NCBI GenBank assembly: GCA_036676415.1
Contig: JAKFCX010000021.1
Coordinates: forward strand, 62,001-126,000
Direction: 5' to 3'
DNA length: 64,000 nucleotides
Source of the DNA: JAEZDC01 sp036676415
GTDB lineage: Bacteria > Bacteroidota > Bacteroidia > Chitinophagales > Chitinophagaceae
Part shown: piece by piece, positions 15,837-24,886 of the stretch
Layout: the number at the start of each line of letters is the position of its first letter
Numbering within the stretch: position 1 is the first letter of the stretch
Made by a program: the position numbers and the translations under genes
Notes under the pieces: generated by a model
Databases searched by the model: none
The model's input: only the letters and a program-made list of their open reading frames with translations
What the model was told of the DNA's origin: nothing

Positions 15837-17908
15837 TTCTTTACTGCCTTAACATATTGCTTTATTCCATTCATCTCAATATCTATGATGTAAATGCCCT
15901 TCTGAAGGTTGTTCAGTGAATTTATTTCTATCGAAGTATTACCTGCAGCAAGATATTTAGACCTGCTTTCAAGCAGTTTACCTGTAATATCTCTGATATT
16001 GATTTTTGCGATACCGAATGTTTCAGACTGAACCTGTATGTTAATCTTGTCAACAAATGGATTTGGCATTATACTTATCTGCAACGATTCCAGCTTTTCA
16101 TTCTTTATTGATACAATGCTGGAGTAGTTGAATTTACCATCCTTATCGATCATCTTTAAACGATAATAAATAGCGGGATGTGCACCATAAATTTTAACTG
16201 CACTCATATCAACTGCATCGTAAATGCCGGATGAGTTAGAAAAAGTTGTAATGAACTTTGTAAATTCCCTTCCATCCAATGATCGTTCTACCTCAAACCT
16301 GTCAAAGTTGATCTCATGGCTCGAGTTCCATTTGAGCAAAACATCATCACCATTTTTTACTGCATTAAAATCAGTTAACGTAACTGGCAATACTCCAGTA
16401 AACCCTGGCGGTAAAACGGAAGCATCTCTTGCATTTACAGCGTTGGCTTTTGTACCAACATTATATGCATAGCTTTCCACTGAACCCAGTCCATATGTTG
16501 TACCTACAAATGCACCTGTACTTTGAACAAAAGCCTGGGCCTGGGAAGCTGTCCATCTCTTAACTAATATTGTGTAGGTGGGATCCAGGGGATGAATCAA
16601 CGTGTGATCGAAAATATTGGATCCGTCGATCGTTGTAGAGGCCACAGCGGTTGTAGGTACAATGATAGACAAATAATTTACGGTGATATTTTCTTTTGTA
16701 TTTCGATAAAATCTTGCACTATTGATGCCTTGACTCAAAGGGCTGAGATAAACCATATCAGGATCTCCAAGTGATCCACCAGCAGAGCAACTACCACCGG
16801 TCATAAACTGGGTAACTAATATTGGTTGGTCTGATTCTATACGATCAGGAGTATTGCTTTCAAACTCATAAAAATTATTTGGCTGCAAACCTGTTAGTAC
16901 AGTCCCGTTCCTGGTAACAACCGTAGTTGGATCGAACACAAGTACTTTGAATTTGGACGTAGAGAAACTAGAAGGTGTAGTTGATCCTGAAAAGGGAGTG
17001 GTCAGATATATCTTGCCTAAAGCCTGTCTTGGAAAATGCTGTTGCATATCATTATCTCCTCCTCCTGAACCACAAGCAGACGGATTACTTGTTCTGCTGC
17101 TACCTGAAAAAACTGCAATGGGGTGAATATATCCAGTTGGACTAGTAACAGATCTGACCTTAGTCCCAGTTAATTCATATCCATCGGGACTTGTTCCTCC
17201 GTTTCCATCTGCATCAGATAATAAATTTGCACCCATCACCTGGTATATCTGTCCCTTCATCAATGTTATTGTCTTCACAACACCAGGTTGCAGGCCTGTT
17301 AGATTCTGTGCTCTTGTTTTTACGGCAGGAGTTATTTCGATTAGGGTATTATCATATTTAGCGATGACATACATCCACGAGAAAGAGTTAGATGCATAGC
17401 TTTGTTTAGAGTTGGAGGAAACATATAATCCACCCCAGGATTCTACAGGCAGTAACATTGTTGCACCTGAAGAAGTTGACCCGTAAATATGTGCATACAC
17501 TACTACCGGTACATCACTTACTACTTGAACGGCCTTATTCGTAAAAAGTCCTGAACTTCCAGAACCTGCAGGAGGAACTGGTGAAAATAGTCTTGCATCA
17601 AAGCTTCCTGTTTTGGGTATAGGTCCTATCGGTCCGGAACCTGTTTCAATATCTTTAACCGTGTTTGCAGGGATAACAAACATTCTCACGTCCCCTGTAC
17701 CGTGTACCCGAATAACTACGTTTGCGGGTTGTGCACCTGTTGCAATGTACAAGGTCATATTCTGAGAATTGCTTCCACTCTCCATGAACTGGTGATGGCC
17801 ATAGCCTACCCAGAACTCCTGGCCCATATTGGTAGTATCCTGGGCAGAAATACCATTAACTAAAAAGCTAAAACACAGAGATAAAACAAAACATAAAGGA
17901 TTTTTCAT
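15833..17908 (-). CDS. T9SS type A cargo protein with IgGFc-binding N-terminal domain
   Basis: 691 aa from MKNPLCFVLSL; the frame opens 26 codons earlier without a signal peptide. The signal peptide ends near ISAQD. The N-terminal region (GQEFWVGYGHHQFME; TLYIATG) resembles the IgGFc-binding N-terminal domain, found mostly in surface proteins despite its name. Around 520 starts a linker (LPVTLTDFNAV, LKWNSSHEINFDRFEVERS) seen before many type A sorting domains. The C-terminus (IMPNPFVDKINIQV ... GIYIIDIEMNG) is the sorting domain. Likely exported to the surface by T9SS and cleaved. Confidence 0.85.
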   Translation of the reverse strand: MKNPLCFVLSLCFSFLVNGISAQDTTNMGQEFWVGYGHHQFMESGSNSQNMTLYIATGAQPANVVIRVHGTGDVRMFVIPANTVKDIETGSGPIGPIPKTGSFDARLFSPVPPAGSGSSGLFTNKAVQVVSDVPVVVYAHIYGSTSSGATMLLPVESWGGLYVSSNSKQSYASNSFSWMYVIAKYDNTLIEITPAVKTRAQNLTGLQPGVVKTITLMKGQIYQVMGANLLSDADGNGGTSPDGYELTGTKVRSVTSPTGYIHPIAVFSGSSRTSNPSACGSGGGDNDMQQHFPRQALGKIYLTTPFSGSTTPSSFSTSKFKVLVFDPTTVVTRNGTVLTGLQPNNFYEFESNTPDRIESDQPILVTQFMTGGSCSAGGSLGDPDMVYLSPLSQGINSARFYRNTKENITVNYLSIIVPTTAVASTTIDGSNIFDHTLIHPLDPTYTILVKRWTASQAQAFVQSTGAFVGTTYGLGSVESYAYNVGTKANAVNARDASVLPPGFTGVLPVTLTDFNAVKNGDDVLLKWNSSHEINFDRFEVERSLDGREFTKFITTFSNSSGIYDAVDMSAVKIYGAHPAIYYRLKMIDKDGKFNYSSIVSIKNEKLESLQISIMPNPFVDKINIQVQSETFGIAKINIRDITGKLLESRSKYLAAGNTSIEINSLNNLQKGIYIIDIEMNGIKQYVKAVKN

Positions 17909-17965
17909 GCAGTTAGATTTAATAAAACACAATTGCCTTTTGCTTGGAAGATGCACAGAAACAAT

Positions 17966-18000
17966 CAGCACAAGTGAGTGACACAACAGGTGATGCCATG
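17966..18000 (+). repeat. Dispersed intergenic repeat, copy 3 (GTGAGTGACACAAC subtype)
   Basis: CACAAGTGAGTGACACAACA followed by GGTGATGCCATGA. It shares the extended segment GATGCCAT with the copy at 30491-30552. Confidence 0.7.
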
Positions 18001-18018
18001 AAAAAGAACGCTGGAAAA

Positions 18019-18351
18019 TTACTTAGCTACCTGGAATTTGCCGGATTCTATAATCCTTCCGGTCTTATCTCTTAATTGAAAAATATACACTCCCCTGAAA
18101 TAATTATCGAGCGATACAGAAGTCCGGTTATTAGCAACAACAATTTCTGAAACTTTCTTACCAATAAAGTTGTAAACCTGCAAAGTATAAACTGCTTCCG
18201 GGTTGGTCTTCTTGAATTCGAAATTGATTACTGTGGTGGCTGGGTTTGGAAAGAATTTCACCTTCACTTGCTCACGTGCAGGCTGACGGTCCTGTGCAAA
18301 GCTGCAGACCGTTAAGCTGACCATTAAAAGTAATAAGTAAATTCTCTTCAT
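18019..18351 (-). CDS. Small protein consisting almost only of a T9SS type A sorting domain
   Basis: 110 aa. A signal peptide (MKRIYLLLLMVSLTVCSFAQ) is followed after about 12 residues by a complete sorting domain. Its features are FFPNPATTVINFEFKK, VYNFIGKKVSEIVV, NYFRGVYIFQLRDKTGR and ESGKFQVAK. There is no room for a cargo domain, whereas usual cargo proteins carry hundreds of residues before this domain. It could be a remnant of a larger gene, a decoy or a true small secreted protein. Neighbours on both sides are on the same strand but separated by more than 80 nt. Confidence 0.82.
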   Translation of the reverse strand: MKRIYLLLLMVSLTVCSFAQDRQPAREQVKVKFFPNPATTVINFEFKKTNPEAVYTLQVYNFIGKKVSEIVVANNRTSVSLDNYFRGVYIFQLRDKTGRIIESGKFQVAK

Positions 18352-18435
18352 ACGAATAGTTACGTTAAAGCTATATCATTCCTTATATAACAACAAAATT
18401 TTGTACCAAAAATATCTATAAGACTGTGAAACCCA

Positions 18436-18903
18436 CTAGCTAATCTCTTGTAAAGTGCTATTGATGGCTTCAAAATCAGGCACTTCACCGGCATTTTCCA
18501 ATACTTCTTCATACTGAATGATCCCGGCTTTATCTATGACGAAGGCAGACCTCTTACTCACACCTTTCATCCAGCCAAAGTTCTCATAAAGTACATCGTA
18601 AGCGGCAGAAGCCTCTTTATTAAAGTCGCTTAACAGCGCAAAATTCAGCTTCTGGTCTTCTTTGAATTTTGCAAGCGTTGCGTTACTGTCTACCGATATG
18701 CCAAAAACTTCAGCATTAATACTATTGTAGAAACTGAGGTTATCCCTGATACTGCATAATTCCTTGGTACAAACACCTGTAAATGCAAGTGGGAAAAAGA
18801 GAAGCAATACATTTTTTCCTTTTTGGTCCGATAGTTTTACCCATTCTTTATCGGTGTTAAATAGTGTAAAGTCAGGTGCTTTGTCTCCTTTTCTTAAGGA
18901 CAT
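18436..18903 (-). CDS. Peroxiredoxin (AhpC/TSA family)
   Basis: 155 aa thioredoxin-fold protein. The peroxidatic motif is PLAFTGVCTKELC with Cys45, and a second cysteine sits five residues later at 50, a spacing used by BCP/PrxQ-type enzymes. The remainder (VFGISVDSNATLAKFKEDQ) fits AhpE/BCP-like peroxiredoxins. It would reduce hydrogen peroxide or organic peroxides in the cytoplasm. The subclass is not certain. Confidence 0.88.
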   Translation of the reverse strand: MSLRKGDKAPDFTLFNTDKEWVKLSDQKGKNVLLLFFPLAFTGVCTKELCSIRDNLSFYNSINAEVFGISVDSNATLAKFKEDQKLNFALLSDFNKEASAAYDVLYENFGWMKGVSKRSAFVIDKAGIIQYEEVLENAGEVPDFEAINSTLQEIS

Positions 18904-18980
18904 ATTTAATAAATTATAGAATGCAAGTTAAAGACTGAAAACTTAGAATGATACTTTCATTGAATGAACGTTCGATGAAA

Positions 18981-20036
18981 TTAAAATCTTGGACACAAAA
19001 CAGCGTCTTTAGAAGAATTATCCCTGTCAAAAAAAGCCCGGTACGACACGGATAATTCAAATCCACCCCTGCCCTGGCTTGAAGTTCTTAATTGTGAAAC
19101 ATTTACATCGTAACTCAACCCTACAGAAAACGGAATGAACTCCAGTTTTACTACCGGTATAAAGGCATCTTTCCACCTTAGAAACCCCCCTAAGTGAACA
19201 ACGTGTGTTGGATTCTGGTAGTCACTACCAAGTTTATAGGAATAAAGTGCTCCCATTATTGCTTGCTGGAAAGGTCCTTGTTTTGAATAATCACTTTGTA
19301 AAGTGAAGAAAGAAGTTTCGTTGAGGCTGAACCTTACACCTACCGAACCAACCCATTTTGGATGCAATTCAATTTCAGGATTTTTATAAAAAGAATTTTT
19401 AGGCCTGTTGAAATGATGGTAGGCAAGTCCTACAAAAAAATTATCTGTCTCACTATCCCTGATAGATGAATTATAGCTCATACCCACACTTGCATCGAGG
19501 TAACTGAAGTTTGCATTGGTGAAGGTTTCTCCATGACCGAGAGATGGATTAAAACCATTACCGTCGTATTGGTTATTGGTGGTCATTTTGCTCATGTCAA
19601 TTCTTCTTTGCACAAGACCAGCCATAAATCCTAAAGACAGGTATTGATTTTTATCTGCGCTCAACGCTTTATGATAATTAAGAGCAGGCATGATCTGGTT
19701 AGTAGTAAAATTCGTAGTTCCTGCTTTATCGTATAATATCTGCAGACCCGCTGTAACAAAATCATCACCCCTGCCTACTGGCTTTTTATACTCAACATCG
19801 AAAGAACCTGTACGATATGGAACTGTAACACTTCCCCATTGACTTCTATAAACACCCTGCACTCTAAGATCACCTGTGAATATTCCTGCCAATGAAGGAT
19901 TTCGTAAAAGCGGTGCTTCAAAAAACTGGGAGAAATGAATGTCCTGTGCACTTGCAGCTGTGCAGCCAAGTATCATTATAAAAACGAATGTTTCTTTTAT
20001 GAACCTGAATTTTCTATTTAGCTCACGGGTTCTCAT
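18981..20036 (-). CDS. PorP/SprF family T9SS outer membrane protein
   Basis: 351 aa with a signal peptide ending near ASAQD and the family start QDIHFSQFFEAPLLRNPSLAG. The beta-rich body ends in GGFELSVSYRAFF and a short charged tail. Its ATG lies 2 nt after the stop codon of the giant PKD gene, so it is the last gene of a PKD-PKD-PorP operon. It probably acts as the outer membrane partner for one or both type B cargo proteins. Confidence 0.88.
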   Translation of the reverse strand: MRTRELNRKFRFIKETFVFIMILGCTAASAQDIHFSQFFEAPLLRNPSLAGIFTGDLRVQGVYRSQWGSVTVPYRTGSFDVEYKKPVGRGDDFVTAGLQILYDKAGTTNFTTNQIMPALNYHKALSADKNQYLSLGFMAGLVQRRIDMSKMTTNNQYDGNGFNPSLGHGETFTNANFSYLDASVGMSYNSSIRDSETDNFFVGLAYHHFNRPKNSFYKNPEIELHPKWVGSVGVRFSLNETSFFTLQSDYSKQGPFQQAIMGALYSYKLGSDYQNPTHVVHLGGFLRWKDAFIPVVKLEFIPFSVGLSYDVNVSQLRTSSQGRGGFELSVSYRAFFDRDNSSKDAVLCPRF

Positions 20037-20038
20037 CT

Positions 20039-23000
20039 CTATCGTATTAAACTTATTGTTCCATTATATTTCAACACTTCGGTATTTGAACACATGACTT
20101 CTACCTGATAAATATACGTATCTGTTGAAGCAATTGTTCCTTTGAACATTCCATCCCATCCTTCTGAGGGATTGTTTGGAGTAACATCTCTTTTCTGAAA
20201 CAACAACTCTCCCCACCTGCTGAAAATCTTCAAAGACTTAACACCGTAAACCCCACTACCTCTAATATAAAATACATCATTCATGCCATCTCCGTTCGGT
20301 GTGAAGGTGTTTGGAATAAAAAGATTTGATTCGTTACAAGTGACAATCACCTTTACCTGGTCTTCAGTTGTACATCCTGCGGCATTGGATACTCTGACGG
20401 AATAAGTAATGTTACCACCAGCAGTTACAACAGGGTTTGGACAATCTGTACAACTTAAACCGGTTGGAGGGAACCATTGGTAACGTACCACATCAGCTGA
20501 ACCTGTAGCCTGAATGTTACCTGTTGTTCCTGCACTTAAGATAATGTCTGGCCCGGCATTTACTGAAGGACTGTCTAATACAACTATCGGCACTTCAATA
20601 CTATCTCTGAAACATCCCAAACTATCGAAACCGATTAACTTATATGTTGTAGATATAACAGGTGTTGCAAAAGGATTTGATATGTTAGTGGCACTTAATC
20701 CTGCAGCAGGTGACCAGCTATACATCGGTGCTCCCAAGGCCTTTATCTGAACGGTCTTGCCCAGGCAAAGTGAATCTTTAAACGATTCAACCGAAATCTT
20801 ATAAGGTTGAAAAACTTTTATCGTTACTGAATCAGATCCCTTGCAACCAAGTGCGGAAGTTCCTTCGACCGTATAGGTTATATCCTGTTGTGGTGTTGCA
20901 ATCGGATTGGGACAATCTATACAACTGAGATTATTGTTAGGTGATATCCAGCTGTATGAAACTGCTCCGGATGCTGAGAGTTGAGTGGAATCATCACGAC
21001 AGACCGTTTGATCCGCCAGTGCCTGCACGACAGGCAAAGGATGCACAATTACTGTTTTAGAAACAGAAGTACTGCATCCATCACTGTCGTGTAATACCAG
21101 TGTGTTTACAAAACTTCCATCGTTAACAAAAGACTGGGAAGCTGGGTTTTGAATGGTATCTGTTTGTCCATTGCCAAACGACCAGTTCCAGCTTTGTATA
21201 GCGGAAGTATCCAGTGCTAGCTGTGCAGAAAAATTGAAATTAGCCGGTTTACATAATGAATCTTCCGAAATGATTGTAGCCACTGGTGAGTTGTGAACAC
21301 GGATAAATCCTTGCCTGGTAAGAGTGTCCCGGCAGCCCCTTGAAGTAGTTGACGTTAATGTTACATCGTAGGATCCCGGTGCAGTGAAAGTATTCGTTGC
21401 ATGTTCAGCGATTACAGAACTATTCTGGAATCTCCATTCATATGTTACCGAAGGAGCTCTTACTTCGCTCAGGTTAGTGAATGAAACAGTACCGGAATCA
21501 CACAACGATTGTTGCGATGCAGAAAAATCAAGGATTGTTTTTTCTATGTAGATGGTATCCTCTCCTGTTACCGGAACACTACATCCGGAAGCATCGGTGA
21601 GGATCACCCTGGGAACAAATTTACCACCCGACAAATATGTATGCGAATTCGTTGATGTGGTTCCACTATCGACAACACCATCAGAATAATCCCAAAGAAA
21701 CTTCACAGCCTGAGAAGAAGTTACACTGTAGTTAACAGTCAACGGTGTGCAGCCAACTAACGGGCTATAATTAAATTGACCATAAGGACCCAGTATTCGA
21801 ATTCTACTAAAAGCAGAATCAGTACATCCACCAGGACTGGTTATGGTGAGTTTTACATCATATATTCCCGGAACAGTATAAAGGTTAATAGGACTTGCAA
21901 CAGGTGAACCTCCTCCATCAGCAAAATCCCACAACCATTTTTTTGCATAATAACTACTGTCGTAGAAACTAACTGATAACGGAGGACAGGTACTGAATGT
22001 ATCACTAAGTCCGAATTTAGCCACTGGATTTTTGATAGTGATGTAATTAGTTTTAGTAATTGAATCTGTACATCCTGATGTTTCTGTGATCTTTAATGTA
22101 ACAGCATAATAACCAGAATCGATATAACTGTGTGAAGGATTCTGAACACCCGCTACACCTGTACCATCTCCAAAGTTCCATTCCCAATTAGCAATATTAC
22201 CAGTAGATGTATCACGGAATACCACATCCTTACCGCTACAACTCATGCTATCCAAAGTTGTAAACATAGCCTTACCATTACTGATACTTACAAAGTTTGA
22301 TTTCAATCTTATATCAGAACATCCATAGTTGTCTGTTACTTTTAATGATACATGGTAAAGGCCAGAGGTACTGAAGTTGTGGGAAGCAGTACTTCCGGAA
22401 ACAGTTGGAGATCCGTCTCCAAAATCCCAAACCCATTGTGTGATAGGATGTGATCCATCAGAAGCAGAACTGTCAGCAAAACTCACAATTGTATTCTCAC
22501 ATCCTCCTGGTTTATCAGAAATAAAATCTGCAGTTGGGCCATAGGCTGTGATATAGTTTGATTTGGTGAGCGTTTCTTCACAACCGTTCACCGTAATGAT
22601 CTTTAATGTAACATCGTAAATACCTGCATTATATAATATCCATGGAATAGTATCTACAGCAGAAGTAAGAATATTTGCATTAGGAATTGTCCATTCGTAC
22701 TGGCTTACAGAAAGCGTATTTGGAACATTTGCATTCAAAACAAATTCTTCACCCTTACATACGACAGTCTTATTCGAAATGAAGTTGATTGGTGCCGAAG
22801 AGACTTCAATAGTATCGGTGAATGTATGAGAGCAGATACCATTGTTTACAGTGAGTGAAACCGTATAAATTCCATCTGCCGCATACAGATGAGCAGGACT
22901 TTCAGTTGTTGATGTATTACCGTCACCAAAGTTCCAGAGATAGCTTCCGGTTCCTATTGACTGGTTAGTGAAATTGATCAATCTCCTGTTACTGCAATCA

Positions 23001-24853
23001 CCAACTGCAATGAAACGAGCTTCCGGTGGTTGTACATCTACATATTCTTCTTTTGTAATTCTTGAGGTACAGTTACCGTATTTGATCATCAGCGTTACTG
23101 TATACTTACCTGCAGCTTCATATGCGTGTGTTGGAGATTGTAAAGTAGAGGTGATGTTATCACCAAAATTCCATTCATACGATGTTGGAGTACCAGAAGT
23201 GGTCATATTAAAAGCCACATTTTGATCAACACATGAAGGAACGGGAGCAGCAGAAAAATCAAGGGTAACGCCATTGCTGATATTTACTGCATTAGGATAA
23301 CTGACAGAATCTACACATCCTCCATTAGTCTGTACTCTCAACTTAATTGTATAAGACCCTGGTGTTGTATAAGTATATGATGGATTAGCTGAAGTTGAAG
23401 TACTACCATTCCCGAAGTCCCAGAAATACGATGCGATACCTTCTGTGGCAACAATGTTTGCTGCTGGAGTAAATGAATATGGTGTACATCCATCGTTTAC
23501 AGGCAGGTTGGAAATGGTAATTGCAGGTGGTTGTATTTGAATAAAGCCAGCTTTCTGAACACTACCAACACATCCATTTGCGTTCATAGCAGAAAACGTA
23601 ACATTAAAATTCCCTGCAGTTTGATAAGTATGCGATGGATTTTGAAGGGTTGATGTAGCACCATCACCAAAATCCCAGTTAAATCCACCGGTTGCACCAA
23701 CAGGTTGGAAGTTTACGGTAAAAGGTGTTTTGCATGCTTTCGTAGTATCTGCCTGGAAGTCTAGTGTAGGACCTGCTATTACTGTTACATTCTGTGTTTT
23801 AGTAGCAACACATCCACCGGTAAATACATTTGTAAGTGTAATGGTGTATGAACCTGCACTATTATATGTGTGTGAAATATTGGAAGTTGAATATGTTGTT
23901 CCATCACCCATATCCCAGGTTTGCGAAACAGGTGCAGGAGATGAATTCATCTGAAAATTCGCTGCTGAACCAACACAAATATTAGAAGGACCAGTAAATG
24001 ATACATTCTTTCCAGCAAGATCAATAGTCTGTTGCTTAACAGCATTACAACCATCAGGGCTTTGAACTGTGAGGGTAACAGTGAAGCTGCCTGCTGTATT
24101 GTAGCTATGTGTAGGATTTGTTGCTGTTGAAGTATTACCATCCCCAAAATTCCAGGAATAAGTTGCTCCGGCATCTGCCTGGCTATTATTTGTAAAATTG
24201 ATTGTTACAGGAACCTGGCAATAGTTAGGAATATTGGCAATGAAATCTGCAGTTGCACCAGCACCAGCCCTGATGTATTGTTGTTTAAATAATGTTTGTG
24301 AACAGCCTGCAGATGTGGTAACCTTAAGTACCACATTGTATACTCCTGAGGTCGTATAAACATGCGTTGGATTTTGTTGGTTACTCGTTATTCCATCTCC
24401 AAAATTCCACTCCCATTGGGTAATACTTCCGCTTGCAGATGTGGATTGATCAGTAAATATTACCGTATGTGGTGTACAACCAGAAGTATCGTTAGCAGTA
24501 AATTTTGCTACAGGACTTTGGTTTACGGTGATCGTTGCAGTTTTTGTAGTAGAGCCTGAAGCATTCGTTGCCGTTAATGTAACTGTGTAAATGCCTGGAG
24601 TAACATAAGTAGATGTAGGATTTTTTACAGATGATGTGCTTCCATTTCCAAGATCCCATGTCCATGATGTAGGATTACCAGTAGAAATATCCGTAAACTG
24701 AACGATCAACGGAGAACATCCTGAAGTAACATTAGCAGTGAAATTTGCAACAGGAGCCTGTGCATCAGAACTGATAACTAACATCAAATTAAATACAACA
24801 GTAAGTATACACAATACACTTACCCTTCTGGTAAACAGCCTGGCATTTTTCAC
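20039..24853 (-). CDS. Giant PKD-repeat protein with type B T9SS sorting domain (copy 2)
   Basis: 1604 aa, starting with GTG (no in-frame ATG gives a signal peptide), with cleavage near SDAQA. I count about 15 PKD units by their W-(D/N)-F-G-D-G cores, two of them degenerate (WRFQNSSV; a WTIPNAN unit may be a further remnant). Three units with a CxxCPNP motif follow (LSCIDCPNPIATP). The end is a gliding-motility-associated C-terminal domain (PNTFTPNGDGMNDVF, FSRWGELLFQK, WDGMFKG). Cell-surface adhesin or gliding-type protein, by analogy with SprB; ligand unknown. It is a paralogue of the gene at 24887 and 2 nt from a PorP/SprF gene. Confidence 0.9.
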   Translation of the reverse strand: MKNARLFTRRVSVLCILTVVFNLMLVISSDAQAPVANFTANVTSGCSPLIVQFTDISTGNPTSWTWDLGNGSTSSVKNPTSTYVTPGIYTVTLTATNASGSTTKTATITVNQSPVAKFTANDTSGCTPHTVIFTDQSTSASGSITQWEWNFGDGITSNQQNPTHVYTTSGVYNVVLKVTTSAGCSQTLFKQQYIRAGAGATADFIANIPNYCQVPVTINFTNNSQADAGATYSWNFGDGNTSTATNPTHSYNTAGSFTVTLTVQSPDGCNAVKQQTIDLAGKNVSFTGPSNICVGSAANFQMNSSPAPVSQTWDMGDGTTYSTSNISHTYNSAGSYTITLTNVFTGGCVATKTQNVTVIAGPTLDFQADTTKACKTPFTVNFQPVGATGGFNWDFGDGATSTLQNPSHTYQTAGNFNVTFSAMNANGCVGSVQKAGFIQIQPPAITISNLPVNDGCTPYSFTPAANIVATEGIASYFWDFGNGSTSTSANPSYTYTTPGSYTIKLRVQTNGGCVDSVSYPNAVNISNGVTLDFSAAPVPSCVDQNVAFNMTTSGTPTSYEWNFGDNITSTLQSPTHAYEAAGKYTVTLMIKYGNCTSRITKEEYVDVQPPEARFIAVGDCSNRRLINFTNQSIGTGSYLWNFGDGNTSTTESPAHLYAADGIYTVSLTVNNGICSHTFTDTIEVSSAPINFISNKTVVCKGEEFVLNANVPNTLSVSQYEWTIPNANILTSAVDTIPWILYNAGIYDVTLKIITVNGCEETLTKSNYITAYGPTADFISDKPGGCENTIVSFADSSASDGSHPITQWVWDFGDGSPTVSGSTASHNFSTSGLYHVSLKVTDNYGCSDIRLKSNFVSISNGKAMFTTLDSMSCSGKDVVFRDTSTGNIANWEWNFGDGTGVAGVQNPSHSYIDSGYYAVTLKITETSGCTDSITKTNYITIKNPVAKFGLSDTFSTCPPLSVSFYDSSYYAKKWLWDFADGGGSPVASPINLYTVPGIYDVKLTITSPGGCTDSAFSRIRILGPYGQFNYSPLVGCTPLTVNYSVTSSQAVKFLWDYSDGVVDSGTTSTNSHTYLSGGKFVPRVILTDASGCSVPVTGEDTIYIEKTILDFSASQQSLCDSGTVSFTNLSEVRAPSVTYEWRFQNSSVIAEHATNTFTAPGSYDVTLTSTTSRGCRDTLTRQGFIRVHNSPVATIISEDSLCKPANFNFSAQLALDTSAIQSWNWSFGNGQTDTIQNPASQSFVNDGSFVNTLVLHDSDGCSTSVSKTVIVHPLPVVQALADQTVCRDDSTQLSASGAVSYSWISPNNNLSCIDCPNPIATPQQDITYTVEGTSALGCKGSDSVTIKVFQPYKISVESFKDSLCLGKTVQIKALGAPMYSWSPAAGLSATNISNPFATPVISTTYKLIGFDSLGCFRDSIEVPIVVLDSPSVNAGPDIILSAGTTGNIQATGSADVVRYQWFPPTGLSCTDCPNPVVTAGGNITYSVRVSNAAGCTTEDQVKVIVTCNESNLFIPNTFTPNGDGMNDVFYIRGSGVYGVKSLKIFSRWGELLFQKRDVTPNNPSEGWDGMFKGTIASTDTYIYQVEVMCSNTEVLKYNGTISLIR

Positions 24854-24886
24854 GATTAGCTACGTTTAATTCCCTTCTAATAGATA

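Noticed and set aside
15833..17908. Immunoglobulin-binding virulence factor
   Set aside because: The domain name alone does not imply IgG binding; homologous domains are common in environmental Bacteroidota cargo proteins.
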